The notes beneath the pieces are model-generated. The model saw nothing but the letters and a program-made list of their open reading frames with translations. It ran no database searches and was not told the DNA's origin. The translations under genes and the position numbers were made by a program. Below are positions 54,218 through 64,000 of a stretch of DNA of 64,000 nucleotides, one piece after another (position 1 is the stretch's first letter; every line of letters starts with the position of its first letter). This DNA is from Erwinia billingiae Eb661 (GTDB lineage Bacteria; Pseudomonadota; Gammaproteobacteria; Enterobacterales; Enterobacteriaceae), in the NCBI RefSeq assembly GCF_000196615.1, contig NC_014305.1:1-64000 (forward strand). The letters run 5' to 3'.

Positions 54218-54502
54218 TTATTTTCGGACATAATTGTTAAGCAGATTTTCAAAAATACGGATGCCAATACCTGTGGCCAGAATATTCATCATCAGGTCAG
54301 GATCGTTACCCCGAAGCCAGGCTTCAAACTTCTCATCTTTCAGGCTCAGGGCCGCTTCATCATGCAGGGAAAGCAGTAAACTATAGTTATTCACGAAAAC
54401 TTCACGGTCGTGGTACTCCGCACTCATTGCCTGTGTCAATAATGGCATTATGCTCTCAAAACGCGCTGCAAGGGCACGGTGTATCTCCCTAAAATTTTCC
54501 AC
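54218..54502 (-). CDS. Small helical protein of the block, 94 aa (copy B)
   Basis: Counterpart of 31309: LAARFESIMPLLTQAMSAEYHD, FEAWLRGNDPDL, ILATGIGIRIFENLLNNYVRK. The start is taken as GTG at 54502 after GAGGTGAGT, exactly as in copy A. It diverges from the DGC, with a GTATAC-type dyad (54613-54632) between. Confidence 0.7.
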   Translation of the reverse strand: MENFREIHRALAARFESIMPLLTQAMSAEYHDREVFVNNYSLLLSLHDEAALSLKDEKFEAWLRGNDPDLMMNILATGIGIRIFENLLNNYVRK

Positions 54503-54801
54503 ACTCACCTCTGCAGTACAGATATCTGAAGGTACCAGCCGCTACCTGTATAAACCCTGAATATTTTATATGGATTGCAAATAGCAACTTTTTTATTAAT
54601 GTTCAGGACAATATATACTTTTCCTGTATACCATGTCGGCGAGAGGACGATAATCCGGAAAGTTCCGATGCCTGACGGATGACGGAGTCATACTGCCTTT
54701 TCTCATAGGCTCACTATTGCTGTGCGCTTATTCCGGGGCTTTGTCACGCCGTTATGAACGGTAAACTCTTCCTGGCCTGAGCAGAATCACGGACGTCACT
54801 G

Positions 54802-56388
54802 ATGAAAAAAAATACGATAACATTACGCACACTGCTTGTGATCCTGTCGCTGGGGGGCATTATAATGACGTCCGTCCTCCTCCTGGGCAGCCTGTGGTTT
54901 TTCCAGAAAGCCAACATCGAAGACCGCCTGCTGGACAGCAATATTGCATATGCCCGCAAGCTTTCTGACACCACCGATCGCTACCTTTTCACCGCGCAGC
55001 GCGAACTGGCTTACAGCGCAGGTTTGCTGAAAGATTTCGGTAACATGCAGCAGCTACGTCAGGAGGCGGATCGCCTGCGCCTGCAGTCCGGTTTTTTTAA
55101 TTCTGTACTGGTGGTAAAACCAGATGCTGTGGTAGTGGCAACCTCGCCGGAAAGTCTCGGTCTGGTTGGCAACACGCTCAGTTCACCGGCCAGCCGGCAG
55201 GCGCTGGCGTCCAGGGCATCCTTCATTTCCCAGCCGTTCACCTCCGCAGCCGGTAACTATGTCATTTTCATTTCTCAGCCGGTTTTCGGTCAGACAGGGG
55301 AGTATCTTGGATACATTGGCGGCAGTATTTACCTGAAAAAGCAGAGCATGCTTAGCGATATTCTCAGCACGCACTTTTTTGCCCGGGCTGCCGACATCAG
55401 CATCGTCAGCAATGAAGGGAGTATTATCTTCAGTCACTATCCCGAAAAAGTCGGCCGTGTACTGGATATCGGCCCGGATCTCAAAAAACAGCTTATCCTG
55501 TCAGCCAGCGGAAAATATCTGCTCAAAAGCGACGGGAAAGAATACCTGCTCGGATATGCCTCACTGCACAGGACCGACTGGAACATATTTGTCTACGGAA
55601 CCGCGGACGATGCCGCCTCTATTCTCTGGAACACTGCCCGAAATGCCGTATGGTTCATTCTGCTGATCGTCATTCTGGTGGGCAGTATGGTGGTGCTGTT
55701 TGCGGCCCGCATCTCTTCGCCACTGGAAAAACTCGCGCAGTCCATTCATACCACAGACAGCGGCGCCACGCTGAGGGCCCTGCCGCAGATAAACGCCTGG
55801 TATACAGAGGCCGTCAGACTGCGTGAGGCGGTTTATCATCATCTGCAGATGATGATAAACCAGGTCTCTTCCCTGACGGACGAAACACGCACCGACCCAC
55901 TGACCGGGCTACTGAACCGCCGGGGGTTCGCAACCCTTATCAGACAGCATGCGCGTACGCCTAATCATTGCGCCATTGCCGTTGATATCGACCATTTTAA
56001 AAAAATAAACGACAGGCTGGGACATGATGCGGGTGATGCCGTCCTGATAAGCCTCGCTGGTCTGCTCAGGACAGCCTGCCGGAGCAGTGATATAGTCAGT
56101 CGATCCGGGGGAGAGGAGTTTGTTATTTTCATGCCTGATACCCAATTATCTGACGCTGCCGCCACGGCAGAAAGGGTCCGGCACCTAGTGGAAACATCTT
56201 TGTTCCCATACGCAGGACAGATCACCGTGTCAGCCGGTGTTGCGGCGCTCATTGATGTGCAGGGGAGTACGGAAGGGCTTTTCCGTCAGGCCGATATGGC
56301 GCTTTATGAGGCTAAAGGGGCAGGCAGGAATATCGTAATCATCAGCACCCATGATGGGATGAAAAGACATACGAACGGTAGTCAGTGA
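54802..56388 (+). CDS. Cache-GGDEF diguanylate cyclase B
   Basis: A 528-aa paralogue of the DGC at 29432, nearly identical over the whole length, with the same two membrane helices, Cache sensor, RSSD I-site and SGGEEF active site. It differs mostly in the sensor's membrane-distal half (for example FGQTGEYLGYIGG, STHFFARAADISIV) and the C-terminus (HDGMKRHTNGSQ). All catalytic residues are intact. It lacks the neighbouring phosphodiesterase of copy A, so this block can only make c-di-GMP. Confidence 0.92.
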   Translation: MKKNTITLRTLLVILSLGGIIMTSVLLLGSLWFFQKANIEDRLLDSNIAYARKLSDTTDRYLFTAQRELAYSAGLLKDFGNMQQLRQEADRLRLQSGFFNSVLVVKPDAVVVATSPESLGLVGNTLSSPASRQALASRASFISQPFTSAAGNYVIFISQPVFGQTGEYLGYIGGSIYLKKQSMLSDILSTHFFARAADISIVSNEGSIIFSHYPEKVGRVLDIGPDLKKQLILSASGKYLLKSDGKEYLLGYASLHRTDWNIFVYGTADDAASILWNTARNAVWFILLIVILVGSMVVLFAARISSPLEKLAQSIHTTDSGATLRALPQINAWYTEAVRLREAVYHHLQMMINQVSSLTDETRTDPLTGLLNRRGFATLIRQHARTPNHCAIAVDIDHFKKINDRLGHDAGDAVLISLAGLLRTACRSSDIVSRSGGEEFVIFMPDTQLSDAAATAERVRHLVETSLFPYAGQITVSAGVAALIDVQGSTEGLFRQADMALYEAKGAGRNIVIISTHDGMKRHTNGSQ

Positions 56389-56549
56389 GGACAAAATGAT
56401 ATGCAGTTATCGTCAGCTGCTGCCGGGCAACCAGTTTTCAGTAAATACCTTGCAGTGACACTGTGCTAACAGCGACCGTCCGGAAATACGTGTGTACAGG
56501 CCTGCAAACCATCCCTGCCTGTCGCACTGACGTTCATGCGTTATTTCAG

Positions 56550-56602
56550 CTGCAGTGGCCTTTTCGTGAGGCTTTTCAAGCCAGACGAAAAGGCCACTGC
56601 AG
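56550..56602. terminator. Long perfect hairpin between DGC B and MCP 3
   Basis: An 18-base perfect stem (56550-56567 with 56585-56602; arms start CTGCAGTGGCC and end GGCCACTGCAG) contains an inner hairpin GGCTT/AAGCC. It carries TTTT on one arm and AAAA on the other, so it can act on both strands. It lies between convergent genes and probably terminates both. The total paired length is unusual. Confidence 0.7.
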
Positions 56603-56632
56603 TTCAGGAATTTAATTCATTGATTCATAAAG

Positions 56633-58567
56633 TCAAAAAGATTGCCAGTTATCACCTGATGAATGAGATGTATTTTTCACCGGTGCCTGAACGTTCTTTT
56701 TTTCTGCTGGCAATCTGGATGCCGCGCGCAATGCTCCCGTTTTGAAGAAAGCAACAGCCGTCTCCAGACGACCGGCTTCTTCCTGAAGAGAACCTGCGGC
56801 AGCCGCCGACTGTTCAACCAGTGCAGCATTTTGTTGAGTAGTCGTGTCCATTTCCGTCATGGCCTGACTGATTTGACGGATGCCACGATTTTGTTCATCT
56901 GAAGCCGTTGCAATTTCTTTCATAACTTCATTCACCTGTCCAACCGAGTGAATGATGGCCTCCATTGTTTTACCGGCATTTTCCACCTGGCCGGCCCCGG
57001 AATTAACCTGGCCTACAGATTCGTTGATAAGCCCTTCAATTTCCTTTGCGGCCAGGGCACTCCGCTGTGCAAGATTCCTCACCTCACCGGCCACGACTGC
57101 GAAACCTCTGCCGCCTTCACCTGCACGGGCAGCCTCCACCGCTGCGTTTAAAGCGAGAATATTTGTTTGAAAAGCAATGCCATTAATAACCTGTGTTATT
57201 TCTGAAATGCGCGATGAGCTTTTTCTTATGTCTTCCATGGTCGAAATCACGCCGCTGACAACCTTACCGCCCTCAGTCGCCTGTGTAGATGCCTCCCCGG
57301 CCAACTGGCTGGCATACAGGGCATTTTCGCTGTTAAGTTTTACTGTGGACGTCAGTTGTTCCATACTGGCAGCCGTCTGAACCACTGCTGCAGCCTGTTC
57401 TTCAGTTCTTGAGGATAAGTCTTCATTACCCATCGCTATTTCAGAGGCCGCATTATTAACGTTCGACACGCCGTCACGAACGTTATTAATTATTTCTTCC
57501 AGTCTGATCCTCATGCCATTAACCGACTGCATTAATAGTCCTAACTCATCTTTACGATCCGCAACGACAGCATGCGTGAGGTCACCTTCTGAGATGCGTT
57601 GGGCCATCGTGAGTGTTTGGGCGAGTGGTTTATTAATGCTTAGTGTTATACGCCATGCGAACAGGAGACTTATAACTACCGAAAATACCGATAAGAAAAG
57701 TATTTTTATACGTGCGGAACTGATAAAGTCAGAGGATATTTTCTTCTGATAATAAAACATATTATCTAAAGTTTTGTCGAATTGCTCTCCTTTGCTCACC
57801 AGGTTTTTTGCGGCCATATGATGTTCAGACCAGAGCGCTTCAAACGGTGATGCTGATGTCAGAACTTTGTCAATAATATCAACAGTGGGAATAGTTAATT
57901 CGCCCAGAGCCGGATTGGTGATTAAATTCAGCATTGAAACTGTCTTTTTGGCATCGTTAAGAGCGGTGTTGAGGGTTGCTTTCAAAATATCATTCGGTTC
58001 TTTAGTGAATGAAAGCACCAGTAAATTAACTTCTTTTAATTGTGAAGACAGTCGTTGAAGTAAAAGTGCCGTTTCATTATCCGCTTTGTTTCCTTCAACT
58101 ATGGCGTCAATTTTTTTTGCAAGAATGAGATATGGCAGTTGCTGTAATGAGGAAGCCTGCGCCATCATTCGTTGCATGTAATCAACCAATATATCTCGTT
58201 GCGTTCCATAGCTATCCATGGCCTGCTCAATATCTTTAAGTAACCTGCTACCTTCCGTATCCCAGGAAAACACAGCAAGCATTTTATACTGGTTATTGAG
58301 TTTTTTAAGCGCATCCGCATTCTTATCAGCATACTGTTGCTCATTCGTATACTGGTAAAGTGTGCGATTTAGGCGGGCCTGACCAAAAGTGCTGTTCATT
58401 TCGATGGTAAGACTTCTTCTCGCCGAATTGTCCTGAATGGTGTCAAGGCAACCAGAAGAAACAATCGCTGTCAGGATGAGCGCTCCGATTACCACGGAGA
58501 ATCCCAGAGCAAGTTTTGCTCCAACTTTTAAATTCATGAAATAACTGCCGTTTATTAGACTTCGCAT
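56633..58567 (-). CDS. Methyl-accepting chemotaxis protein 3 (large sensor domain)
   Basis: A 644-aa chemoreceptor: a membrane helix near residues 17-38, a large helical periplasmic domain of about 250 residues ([42 protein letters not shown]) resembling the helical bimodular (HBM) sensor, a second helix ([19 protein letters not shown]), HAMP, then the signalling tip [43 protein letters not shown]. The protein ends NWQSF, a CheR/CheB tether. I favour ATG 58567 (AAGGGG upstream). HBM receptors often sense organic acids; the ligand here is unknown. Confidence 0.93.
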   Translation of the reverse strand: MRSLINGSYFMNLKVGAKLALGFSVVIGALILTAIVSSGCLDTIQDNSARRSLTIEMNSTFGQARLNRTLYQYTNEQQYADKNADALKKLNNQYKMLAVFSWDTEGSRLLKDIEQAMDSYGTQRDILVDYMQRMMAQASSLQQLPYLILAKKIDAIVEGNKADNETALLLQRLSSQLKEVNLLVLSFTKEPNDILKATLNTALNDAKKTVSMLNLITNPALGELTIPTVDIIDKVLTSASPFEALWSEHHMAAKNLVSKGEQFDKTLDNMFYYQKKISSDFISSARIKILFLSVFSVVISLLFAWRITLSINKPLAQTLTMAQRISEGDLTHAVVADRKDELGLLMQSVNGMRIRLEEIINNVRDGVSNVNNAASEIAMGNEDLSSRTEEQAAAVVQTAASMEQLTSTVKLNSENALYASQLAGEASTQATEGGKVVSGVISTMEDIRKSSSRISEITQVINGIAFQTNILALNAAVEAARAGEGGRGFAVVAGEVRNLAQRSALAAKEIEGLINESVGQVNSGAGQVENAGKTMEAIIHSVGQVNEVMKEIATASDEQNRGIRQISQAMTEMDTTTQQNAALVEQSAAAAGSLQEEAGRLETAVAFFKTGALRAASRLPAEKKNVQAPVKNTSHSSGDNWQSF

Positions 58568-58638
58568 AACATACAACCCCTTGATTTATATTGTCTTAAT
58601 TTTCTATATGGCATTAAGAGAACTTCAGTCATTAACAG

Positions 58639-58646
58639 TTATCGGC
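58639..58646 (-). promoter_or_regulatory. FliA-type -10 of MCP 3
   Basis: GCCGATAA on the minus strand, 72 bases before the start. The -35 is weak (TTAA at the proper distance). Confidence 0.55.
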
Positions 58647-59002
58647 ATTAAATAAATTTCATTAAATAAATTTACACATCGCCATCTTACACAGTAAGAA
58701 TTATGAAACTATTTCTAAACCATCTTACTGCGCATACGCGCTCTCCATGAATTTTTTATCAAATAATTCATACTGATAAGTAAAATACCCGACATCACTC
58801 AAGGGGGGTAAATATTTATTAACGGTGAATTATTTAAGGGTTCTGAATCGAATTAATCATGAGTATCTTTTTTTTGAGGCAGATACTAATCATATTAACT
58901 TCGAAAGGGAGGCCTCATTGCGATATTATGGGAAATGAAGGGTTGCTGTTATCGTACGCACTGGTACTAAACGATGATGAAGTATCTGTACAGGAGGGGT
59001 TG
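58647..59002. other. AT-rich intergenic region
   Basis: About 355 AT-rich bases between divergent MCP 3 and DUF2913; presumably promoters. No supported gene. Confidence 0.5.
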
Positions 59003-59626
59003 ATGGATGAAACAACGGGAAACAGCCGGGTGTCTCACTTAGCCTGGTGTGCACTGGTTGCATTACACATTGCGCGACGCGAAGGAATCACCTCCACACC
59101 CCTGCAGGAAAACCTATTTCTGACGAGGTGGCTGGCCACGGCTGAAAAGCAGCGTCTTTTTCCCCGCGAGCTGGCCGCCGATATCGCCTGGATGTTAAAA
59201 ACAGGGCGTGAAATGGGTACCCGCGCGGACCTGCCGGGTAAATTAGAATACCTGTGGCGTACCGGAAACGGCAGTTTACTGGATCAAAAGGACCTGTTCC
59301 GCCTCCAACAAGCTCTTCATGCTCTCAGGCGCAGCGGCTGGTTTTATATGGTACTGAGTGACAAGGAATGGAGCAGCTCAAGATCCCGGAAGCCTTTCCC
59401 TGAAACGCCCGGGCTTTATTTGAATAAAAATGGACTCGATAACGCCTTCGATGCGGAGGGTAATCAGATCCACTCGCTTTTGGTGCATATTACAGGCGAC
59501 TTCGATGGGCTGGACGTTGTGTTAAGGCAGTCAGGGTGGCGCAGGGAACCGACAGGACAGGAATTTCTGCACAGCCTCTTTGCCACTTCTTTTGATGGGA
59601 GCCGATTACGCAATGCTGCCCTGTGA
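59003..59626 (+). CDS. DUF2913 family protein
   Basis: A 207-aa protein of the DUF2913 family, found on plasmids and islands of enterics and vibrios, function unknown. Conserved blocks are SHLAWCALVALHIARREG, ENLFLTRWLATAEKQRLFPRELAADIAWMLKTGR, LEYLWRTGNGSL, KDLFRLQQALHALRRSGWFYMVLSDKEW. I use ATG 59003 because AGGAGG lies at the right distance and the family starts here; a longer frame to 58859 is not supported. It reads away from MCP 3. Confidence 0.85.
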   Translation: MDETTGNSRVSHLAWCALVALHIARREGITSTPLQENLFLTRWLATAEKQRLFPRELAADIAWMLKTGREMGTRADLPGKLEYLWRTGNGSLLDQKDLFRLQQALHALRRSGWFYMVLSDKEWSSSRSRKPFPETPGLYLNKNGLDNAFDAEGNQIHSLLVHITGDFDGLDVVLRQSGWRREPTGQEFLHSLFATSFDGSRLRNAAL

Positions 59627-60564
59627 TTTCACATGTGAAACGGACAACCCTGTTGCTCCTCAGTAGCTGATGGAATATCAATAATTTTTGGAAAACAGCC
59701 TTTCCGTAACGATCCTCACAATTATTTTGGAGAAAACCGCATCAAGAACACCATCCGTGAGCGCGATCCTGTCCACGATTGTTGACTGAATTAAGACCTG
59801 TTCTTACAGAACCGGTAAAGAGGCGGGCCATCGCACTAAACATTTCACGTTAAGTCCGTTTGGTGCTCAGGCATGACCGGCTGCTTTCAGCGAGTAGCGG
59901 GAGCTCTTGATTGTTATCATTCGGGTCGTGTTACCTGCACTGCCCTATGTTTATTGTCGAGTGAAGCAGTCAAACCCGATGTGCAGGCTCAGTAGCTCCC
60001 TGATATGCGATGTTATAATTCTCCCCGCGACTGAAGTGATGAGTGAAATTAACTTCATCAAAAATAATCTTATATCGTTAGATGAAGGATCTTTTTCGGG
60101 CGTCATGCGCACCTGAAGAATAATCACCCCATCACCAGAGTTGAAAATGCATCCGGCTACGGACACGCAGGAAGCCTTACCGGTCACATGGGGGATGGAC
60201 TGAAGCGTCTGACATGTCAGCTCTTCTGGATATCCCCGCCGCTGACGTGATTTTACTGCAACAGATTATTAGCCACGGAAAGGTGGACGCATCTTTGATT
60301 TGTGTTTGAACTCACTGGCCTCATCCTTCACTGCGAACTGAATGGACCTGGCATTATGACAATTTACCGGGCAGGAAAACGGCTTTAAACCCTTCCTTCG
60401 GGAGGTGCAGACGCGCGGATACAGCAGGCTGAATTCCTCGCGGAGGATCATGCCAGCTGTTGCGCAATCTGTTGCTGCCGGTCTAAAATAGAGGTCGGCC
60501 ATCGGAAGCTTTTTTGTGTGCACCGTATGGCCGGATATTTCCCTGGTGTTGGCTAAATTTAGCT

Positions 60565-60591
60565 CCTGACCTTAACGGTCAGGTTTTTTTT
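60565..60591 (+). terminator. Strong intrinsic terminator, orphan
   Basis: CCTGACC-ttaac-GGTCAGG followed by eight T. No gene precedes it on the plus strand, so it may end an unannotated small RNA or be left from a lost gene. Confidence 0.8.
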
Positions 60592-60825
60592 CTTCAGCCG
60601 ACGGAGTCAGTGTACAAGAAAGAGTGAAACCGGTAAGCTGTACTTAAGTATAGGTTTGCGCGTAATCACATCACGGTGACTTTCTCCACACGGGATTGTC
60701 CTGTATTTTCATAAAAAACATAGGGTCCTCACCTCACCGGGGCGTTAACTGAACATTAGCCGGAATATTTTCAGGCAGTAACAGGCCAGGAAAACTTTAT
60801 AATCCCACACAATCCCAAGCTGTAC

Positions 60826-61081
60826 TCATGAATTGGTCCGGTTACCCCATGCTGGCAGTTTTTGTTCACAAACCGGCCCTGTTAAAAACCGGAACGGCAT
60901 GCCCCGGTCAGTCGCCAGCTTATGCAACCCGTTTACTTTCTTGCCCCTGGAGGTGCCATTTTGTTTCAGGCAACGTTTCAGCCTCCCGGACTCAGACATC
61001 GTAATCACGTTACGTATGATGCCCATCAGAAAAACTTCTGGACGTTACATAGCCGTTTCGGCACCAGATGCCTGTCGTTAA
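60826..61081 (-). pseudogene. Possible IS5-type transposase relic
   Basis: Minus-strand frame text SRGKKVNGLHKLATDRGMPFRFLTGP resembles the strand-turn around the conserved K-x-H-x-x-x-D-x-x-G-x-P-x-R-x-x-L-T-x-G motif of IS5-family transposases (second catalytic block). The rest of the gene is absent or scrambled. Weak evidence. Confidence 0.35.
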
Positions 61082-62004
61082 CGGCATGCAATTTCAATTG
61101 GCACGATCCACAGTGCGCTCTGCCTTGCTGCAGCCCACGCAGGAAACCGGTAGCCGGCGTGATCACGTGTGATAAGTGCCCTGATGTCCCTGGTCCATAC
61201 CCCGTTTAGACGCGGTTTTGTATTAAAATTCCCTTCGGCTGGTGTGATCCTGACGTATCCCTGACCCACGGCTAAATCCGGGGAAGTTCTCTCGTTCAGT
61301 CCCGCGGAATTCGCAGCCCGGCTGACAATATTCACTCTCGTGATTTTTTATAATGCCATGATAAAACGTTCAGGCCGCCGGCATGGGGTCGTGCGCACCA
61401 TCAGCAGAAATGATTGATGCAGGATAACCCCAAGCCGCAGGCAGGGTGGGGTTAAGACACGGTTAAGCATCCTGACGATGACAGCAGGCACAGAACAGCG
61501 TTGCGCGCGCCCGGGTGAAGAAATTACTGACTACTCATATCTGGCCTGAACAGCCGACTGCGCCCCGCCGTAACAGTAAACCGCGCCTGACACGCATCTC
61601 ATCACAGGCTGCTCTGGTGGTGATTCTGAACCTTTGCATTGCCCCCTGATGCCGGAGCAGCGTCCCGGGAGGAGGGCGCCCGATTGCTCCGGGAGGCGAT
61701 TGATACATTGAGGAACGATAAAATAAAAAGAGTAAATGTGGATGTTTTTTTAGGCCAGAATTATTTATGTTAATTTAAAAGTAAGGGTGCTTTAATTAAC
61801 CTGAAATAATATGAGACTATGCGTTTTTGTTTTCTTTAACGAAATAATTAATAAGCAACGATTGGATTATTTTGTCGTGACAATGCTTTATTTTATTCGC
61901 TATTCTGACATTATGGTATGCATAAAAAAAAGGCCTGCATTAACAATACAAAAAAAACCCAGTAATAATGCTTATTATTTTTTATAAAACCAGGGGAACC
62001 TTAC

Positions 62005-63456
62005 ATGCATTTACTCAGACATTTTACCATCCGCCGTGTCGTGCTGTGGATGATGCTCATCTCACTGGGCGTCGTGGCATGCGCCGGCGGTTACAGCGCA
62101 CTGACCCTGCGTGATATATACCGGCATGCCGACCGCGCCGATGAACTGACGCAGCAGCTGACGTTCCTGACCCGCAGCGGTATCGTGATGCAGTCCGGCA
62201 CGGCGGCAGAAAAAATTGCCCTGATAAGTAGCATCCCGGAGGGCACCGACTGGGATGACTTTCGTCGCGTGCTGGCGACCACCCCCGCTGATTATGCGCC
62301 TGCCGCGCGGGCGCGTCTTGACGCGCTGACCCTGCATCTTGCAGAAGACGATGCGCCGGTCTTGGCGGACAGACAACGGCTGGAGGCAATCCTGATTTCA
62401 GCACTGCTGGCCGCCATAACGCTGCTGATATTCTGTGACCGCTATCTGGTGACACACCTCGTACGCCCTGTGGCCAAAATCCGCGCCCACCTGAAAATCA
62501 TCGCCAGCGGTGACCTCACGCAAGAACCCGAAGATCTGGGGCGCAACTGCGTCGGACAGCTGGTCCCGCTGGTAAAAGAGATGCAGCACAGCCTGATGGA
62601 TACGGTGCTGGCCATTCGTGATAATGCCGCGATTCTCCATCGTGAGGCCAGAGACATCGCCGCCGGTAATGCAGATCTGTCAGACCGCACGTCAACTCAG
62701 GCTGCGGCACTGGAGCAAACGGCGGCAAGCATGGAGGAAATTACGGCAACAGTAAGCCACAATGCGGAGAACGCCCGTCAGGCGCGGGAGTTATCAGGTG
62801 TAACGGCCAGTACCACGTTGAAGGGTGAACATCTTATGCATGCCGTTGTCTCCGCCATGGCTGGGATTGCGGAAGGTTCAGAGAAAATCCGTCAGTTTAC
62901 CGCAACTATTAACGGAATTGCGTTTCAGACGAATATTCTGGCGCTGAACGCCGCCGTAGAAGCCGCCCGTGCAGGCGAGCAGGGGCGCGGCTTTGCAGTG
63001 GTGGCCGCTGAGGTGCGTTCGCTGGCCCAGCGCAGTGCGACGGCTTCAAAAGAAATAGAAGTACTAATCGCAGAAACCGTATCCCGCGTGAATGACGGCC
63101 GCCGGGCAGCAGACACCGCAGGCACCACCATGGAAGCAGTGTTGCAGGGCGTCAGCAGCGTAAATGAACTTATCGGCCAGATAGCGCTGGCCTCAGAAGA
63201 GCAAAGTAAGGGGATAGCACAGGTTACCGTTGCGGTGGCGGAGCTCGATCGTGTCACACAGCAGAACACGACGCTGGTTCATCAGGTGTCTGCCACGGCG
63301 GGTAGCCTGAGCGGGCAGACGGACATACTGGGCGGGGTCATCACGCGCTTTACACTGCCGGCAGCCGCAGGTGCTCCCGAAGTGCCACGCATAAGTAAAC
63401 GGGGGAAAAGTACGCCTGTGACGTCCGGTGGCTGGGAGCCCTTCGCCGGTCAATAG
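62005..63456 (+). CDS. Methyl-accepting chemotaxis protein 4 (short sensor)
   Basis: A 483-aa chemoreceptor: membrane helix at about 10-32, a short periplasmic part of about 95 residues ([22 protein letters not shown]... resembling TarH/4HB remnants), a second helix ([18 protein letters not shown]), HAMP, and the signalling tip [43 protein letters not shown]. It ends GGWEPFAGQ: a W-x-x-F-like tether displaced by three residues. No sigma-28 -10 was found upstream, unlike the other MCP genes. Start ATG with AGGGGAACC upstream. Confidence 0.93.
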   Translation: MHLLRHFTIRRVVLWMMLISLGVVACAGGYSALTLRDIYRHADRADELTQQLTFLTRSGIVMQSGTAAEKIALISSIPEGTDWDDFRRVLATTPADYAPAARARLDALTLHLAEDDAPVLADRQRLEAILISALLAAITLLIFCDRYLVTHLVRPVAKIRAHLKIIASGDLTQEPEDLGRNCVGQLVPLVKEMQHSLMDTVLAIRDNAAILHREARDIAAGNADLSDRTSTQAAALEQTAASMEEITATVSHNAENARQARELSGVTASTTLKGEHLMHAVVSAMAGIAEGSEKIRQFTATINGIAFQTNILALNAAVEAARAGEQGRGFAVVAAEVRSLAQRSATASKEIEVLIAETVSRVNDGRRAADTAGTTMEAVLQGVSSVNELIGQIALASEEQSKGIAQVTVAVAELDRVTQQNTTLVHQVSATAGSLSGQTDILGGVITRFTLPAAAGAPEVPRISKRGKSTPVTSGGWEPFAGQ

Positions 63457-64000
63457 TGCACCGGGTATGAAGGCAGGAGCGGCCAGGCACCCTCTTCGGT
63501 ATCTGCCTGAAGCGTGGCAGGCCTTTCAGGGGGACAAGTCGTTATCTGACACTGTCCGTCACTCTCCAGATAATTGACATTTTTTCTGGAGGGGGAATAA
63601 ATTAATATTTATTCATCGTATTATGCCCGGTTGTGCTTAAGGCTAAGTCAGCAGAAATTATTACAGCTTCACGGCCATTCAGTACAAAGGTGTGAAATGC
63701 GGCGCTGATACAGGGGGACCTTTTCAGGGGCTCGCGTTCCGACGCCGAAGGAATGGATTATTTATGCCGCGAAGTACCCCGCCGGTTAGTTTCCATTTTT
63801 CATTTCATTCAGGGTAGTGCCAGCAGAAAAGAACGCATAAAAGTCGTGTCAGCCCTGGCAGGGCGATGATATGCCCCCACACGTCCATCGCCGGGATCCT
63901 GTCTCATTCTAATCTTATGTCATAAAAAATAACCCGCTCATTTTGCTCCCCTTCCTGAAGTTTTGACTGCGTGGACCGATATAACAGTCAAACATCTTGA
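63457..64000. other. No gene recognised
   Basis: About 540 bases at the window end without a supported gene. Confidence 0.45.

Larger units (their letters stand above)
52714..56388. repeat. Signalling block, copy B of the inverted duplication
   Basis: Gene order 128-aa (+), 154-aa (+), hairpin, gap, 94-aa (-), DGC (+). This is copy A reversed, minus GAF-EAL. Proteins in A and B are closely similar, and the hairpin between the 154-aa gene and the gap is retained. Confidence 0.9.
59627..62004. other. 2.4 kb without intact genes
   Basis: No intact gene is seen. It contains an isolated strong terminator (60565-60591) and a probable transposase relic (60826-61081). The last 250 bases are AT-rich and lead into MCP 4. 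Confidence 0.5.

Noticed and set aside
62057..62690. Several minus-strand frames opposite MCP 4
   Set aside because: All are shadow frames of a clear chemoreceptor with no ribosome binding sites or motifs.

Overview
This 64 kb window is a large plasmid (or plasmid-derived contig) of an enteric gammaproteobacterium. The best guess is the Erwiniaceae/Enterobacteriaceae side of Enterobacterales, a Pantoea/Erwinia/Kosakonia-like host. It opens with a RepA-type replicon carrying an overlapping leader peptide and antisense RNAI, in the style of IncL/M and IncB/I plasmids. Most recognisable genes (DUF1173, STM2901-like/DUF1493, DUF2913, YcgZ-YmgA-AriR, DUF3313) are enterobacterial families. The host genus is an inference.

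Layout. 0.1-2.3 kb: replication control, repA and a repeat-rich probable origin. 2.3-5.2 kb: plasmid backbone genes (STM2901-like/DUF1493 pair, DUF1173, HNH nuclease). 5.2-13.3 kb: an eroded accessory zone with a thioesterase, GNAT genes, a complete IS3-family element lacking a target duplication, a DUF2778 L,D-transpeptidase-like protein with a small membrane partner, and a minimal Tn3-family transposon that cuts a KdsD/GutQ-like gene. 13.6-16.7 kb: a TetR regulator, two tandem 25-26 residue lipoproteins and a DUF3313 lipoprotein. They appear to share one operator, placed the same way directly after two of the -10 boxes and between the boxes of the tetR promoter. 17-24 kb: a secreted protein, a second ferrochelatase, a Na+/H+ antiporter, a haloacid dehalogenase and a frameshifted DUF2254 gene.

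24-63.5 kb is the most striking part: a signalling island of c-di-GMP enzymes, chemoreceptors and small AriR/YmgA-like proteins. It holds three apparently active diguanylate cyclases (two Cache-GGDEF paralogues and one polytopic GGDEF), one apparently active GAF-EAL phosphodiesterase, and several degenerate or truncated EAL genes. It also holds three membrane chemoreceptors, one frameshifted chemoreceptor, and one soluble PAS-PAS-MCP protein of BdlA architecture. A ycgZ-ymgA-ariR operon is surrounded by at least four further small AriR-like genes, and a fifth lies broken beside the IS3 element at 8.6 kb. Several receptor genes carry a GCCGATA -10 element typical of the flagellar sigma factor FliA, which ties them to host motility.

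A five-gene block at 29.4-34.4 kb (Cache-DGC, 94-aa protein, GAF-EAL PDE, 154-aa exported protein, 128-aa protein) recurs in inverted orientation at 52.7-56.4 kb, but there the phosphodiesterase is missing. The two copies flank about 18 kb, so recombination between them could invert the chemoreceptor/AriR segment. Three frameshifts in this window are single-base length differences in G runs (DUF2254, degenerate GAF-EAL, one MCP). They may be real decay, phase variation or sequence error.

No tRNA, rRNA or CRISPR array was recognised. No partition, conjugation, T6SS, cheA/cheW or flagellar genes were seen.
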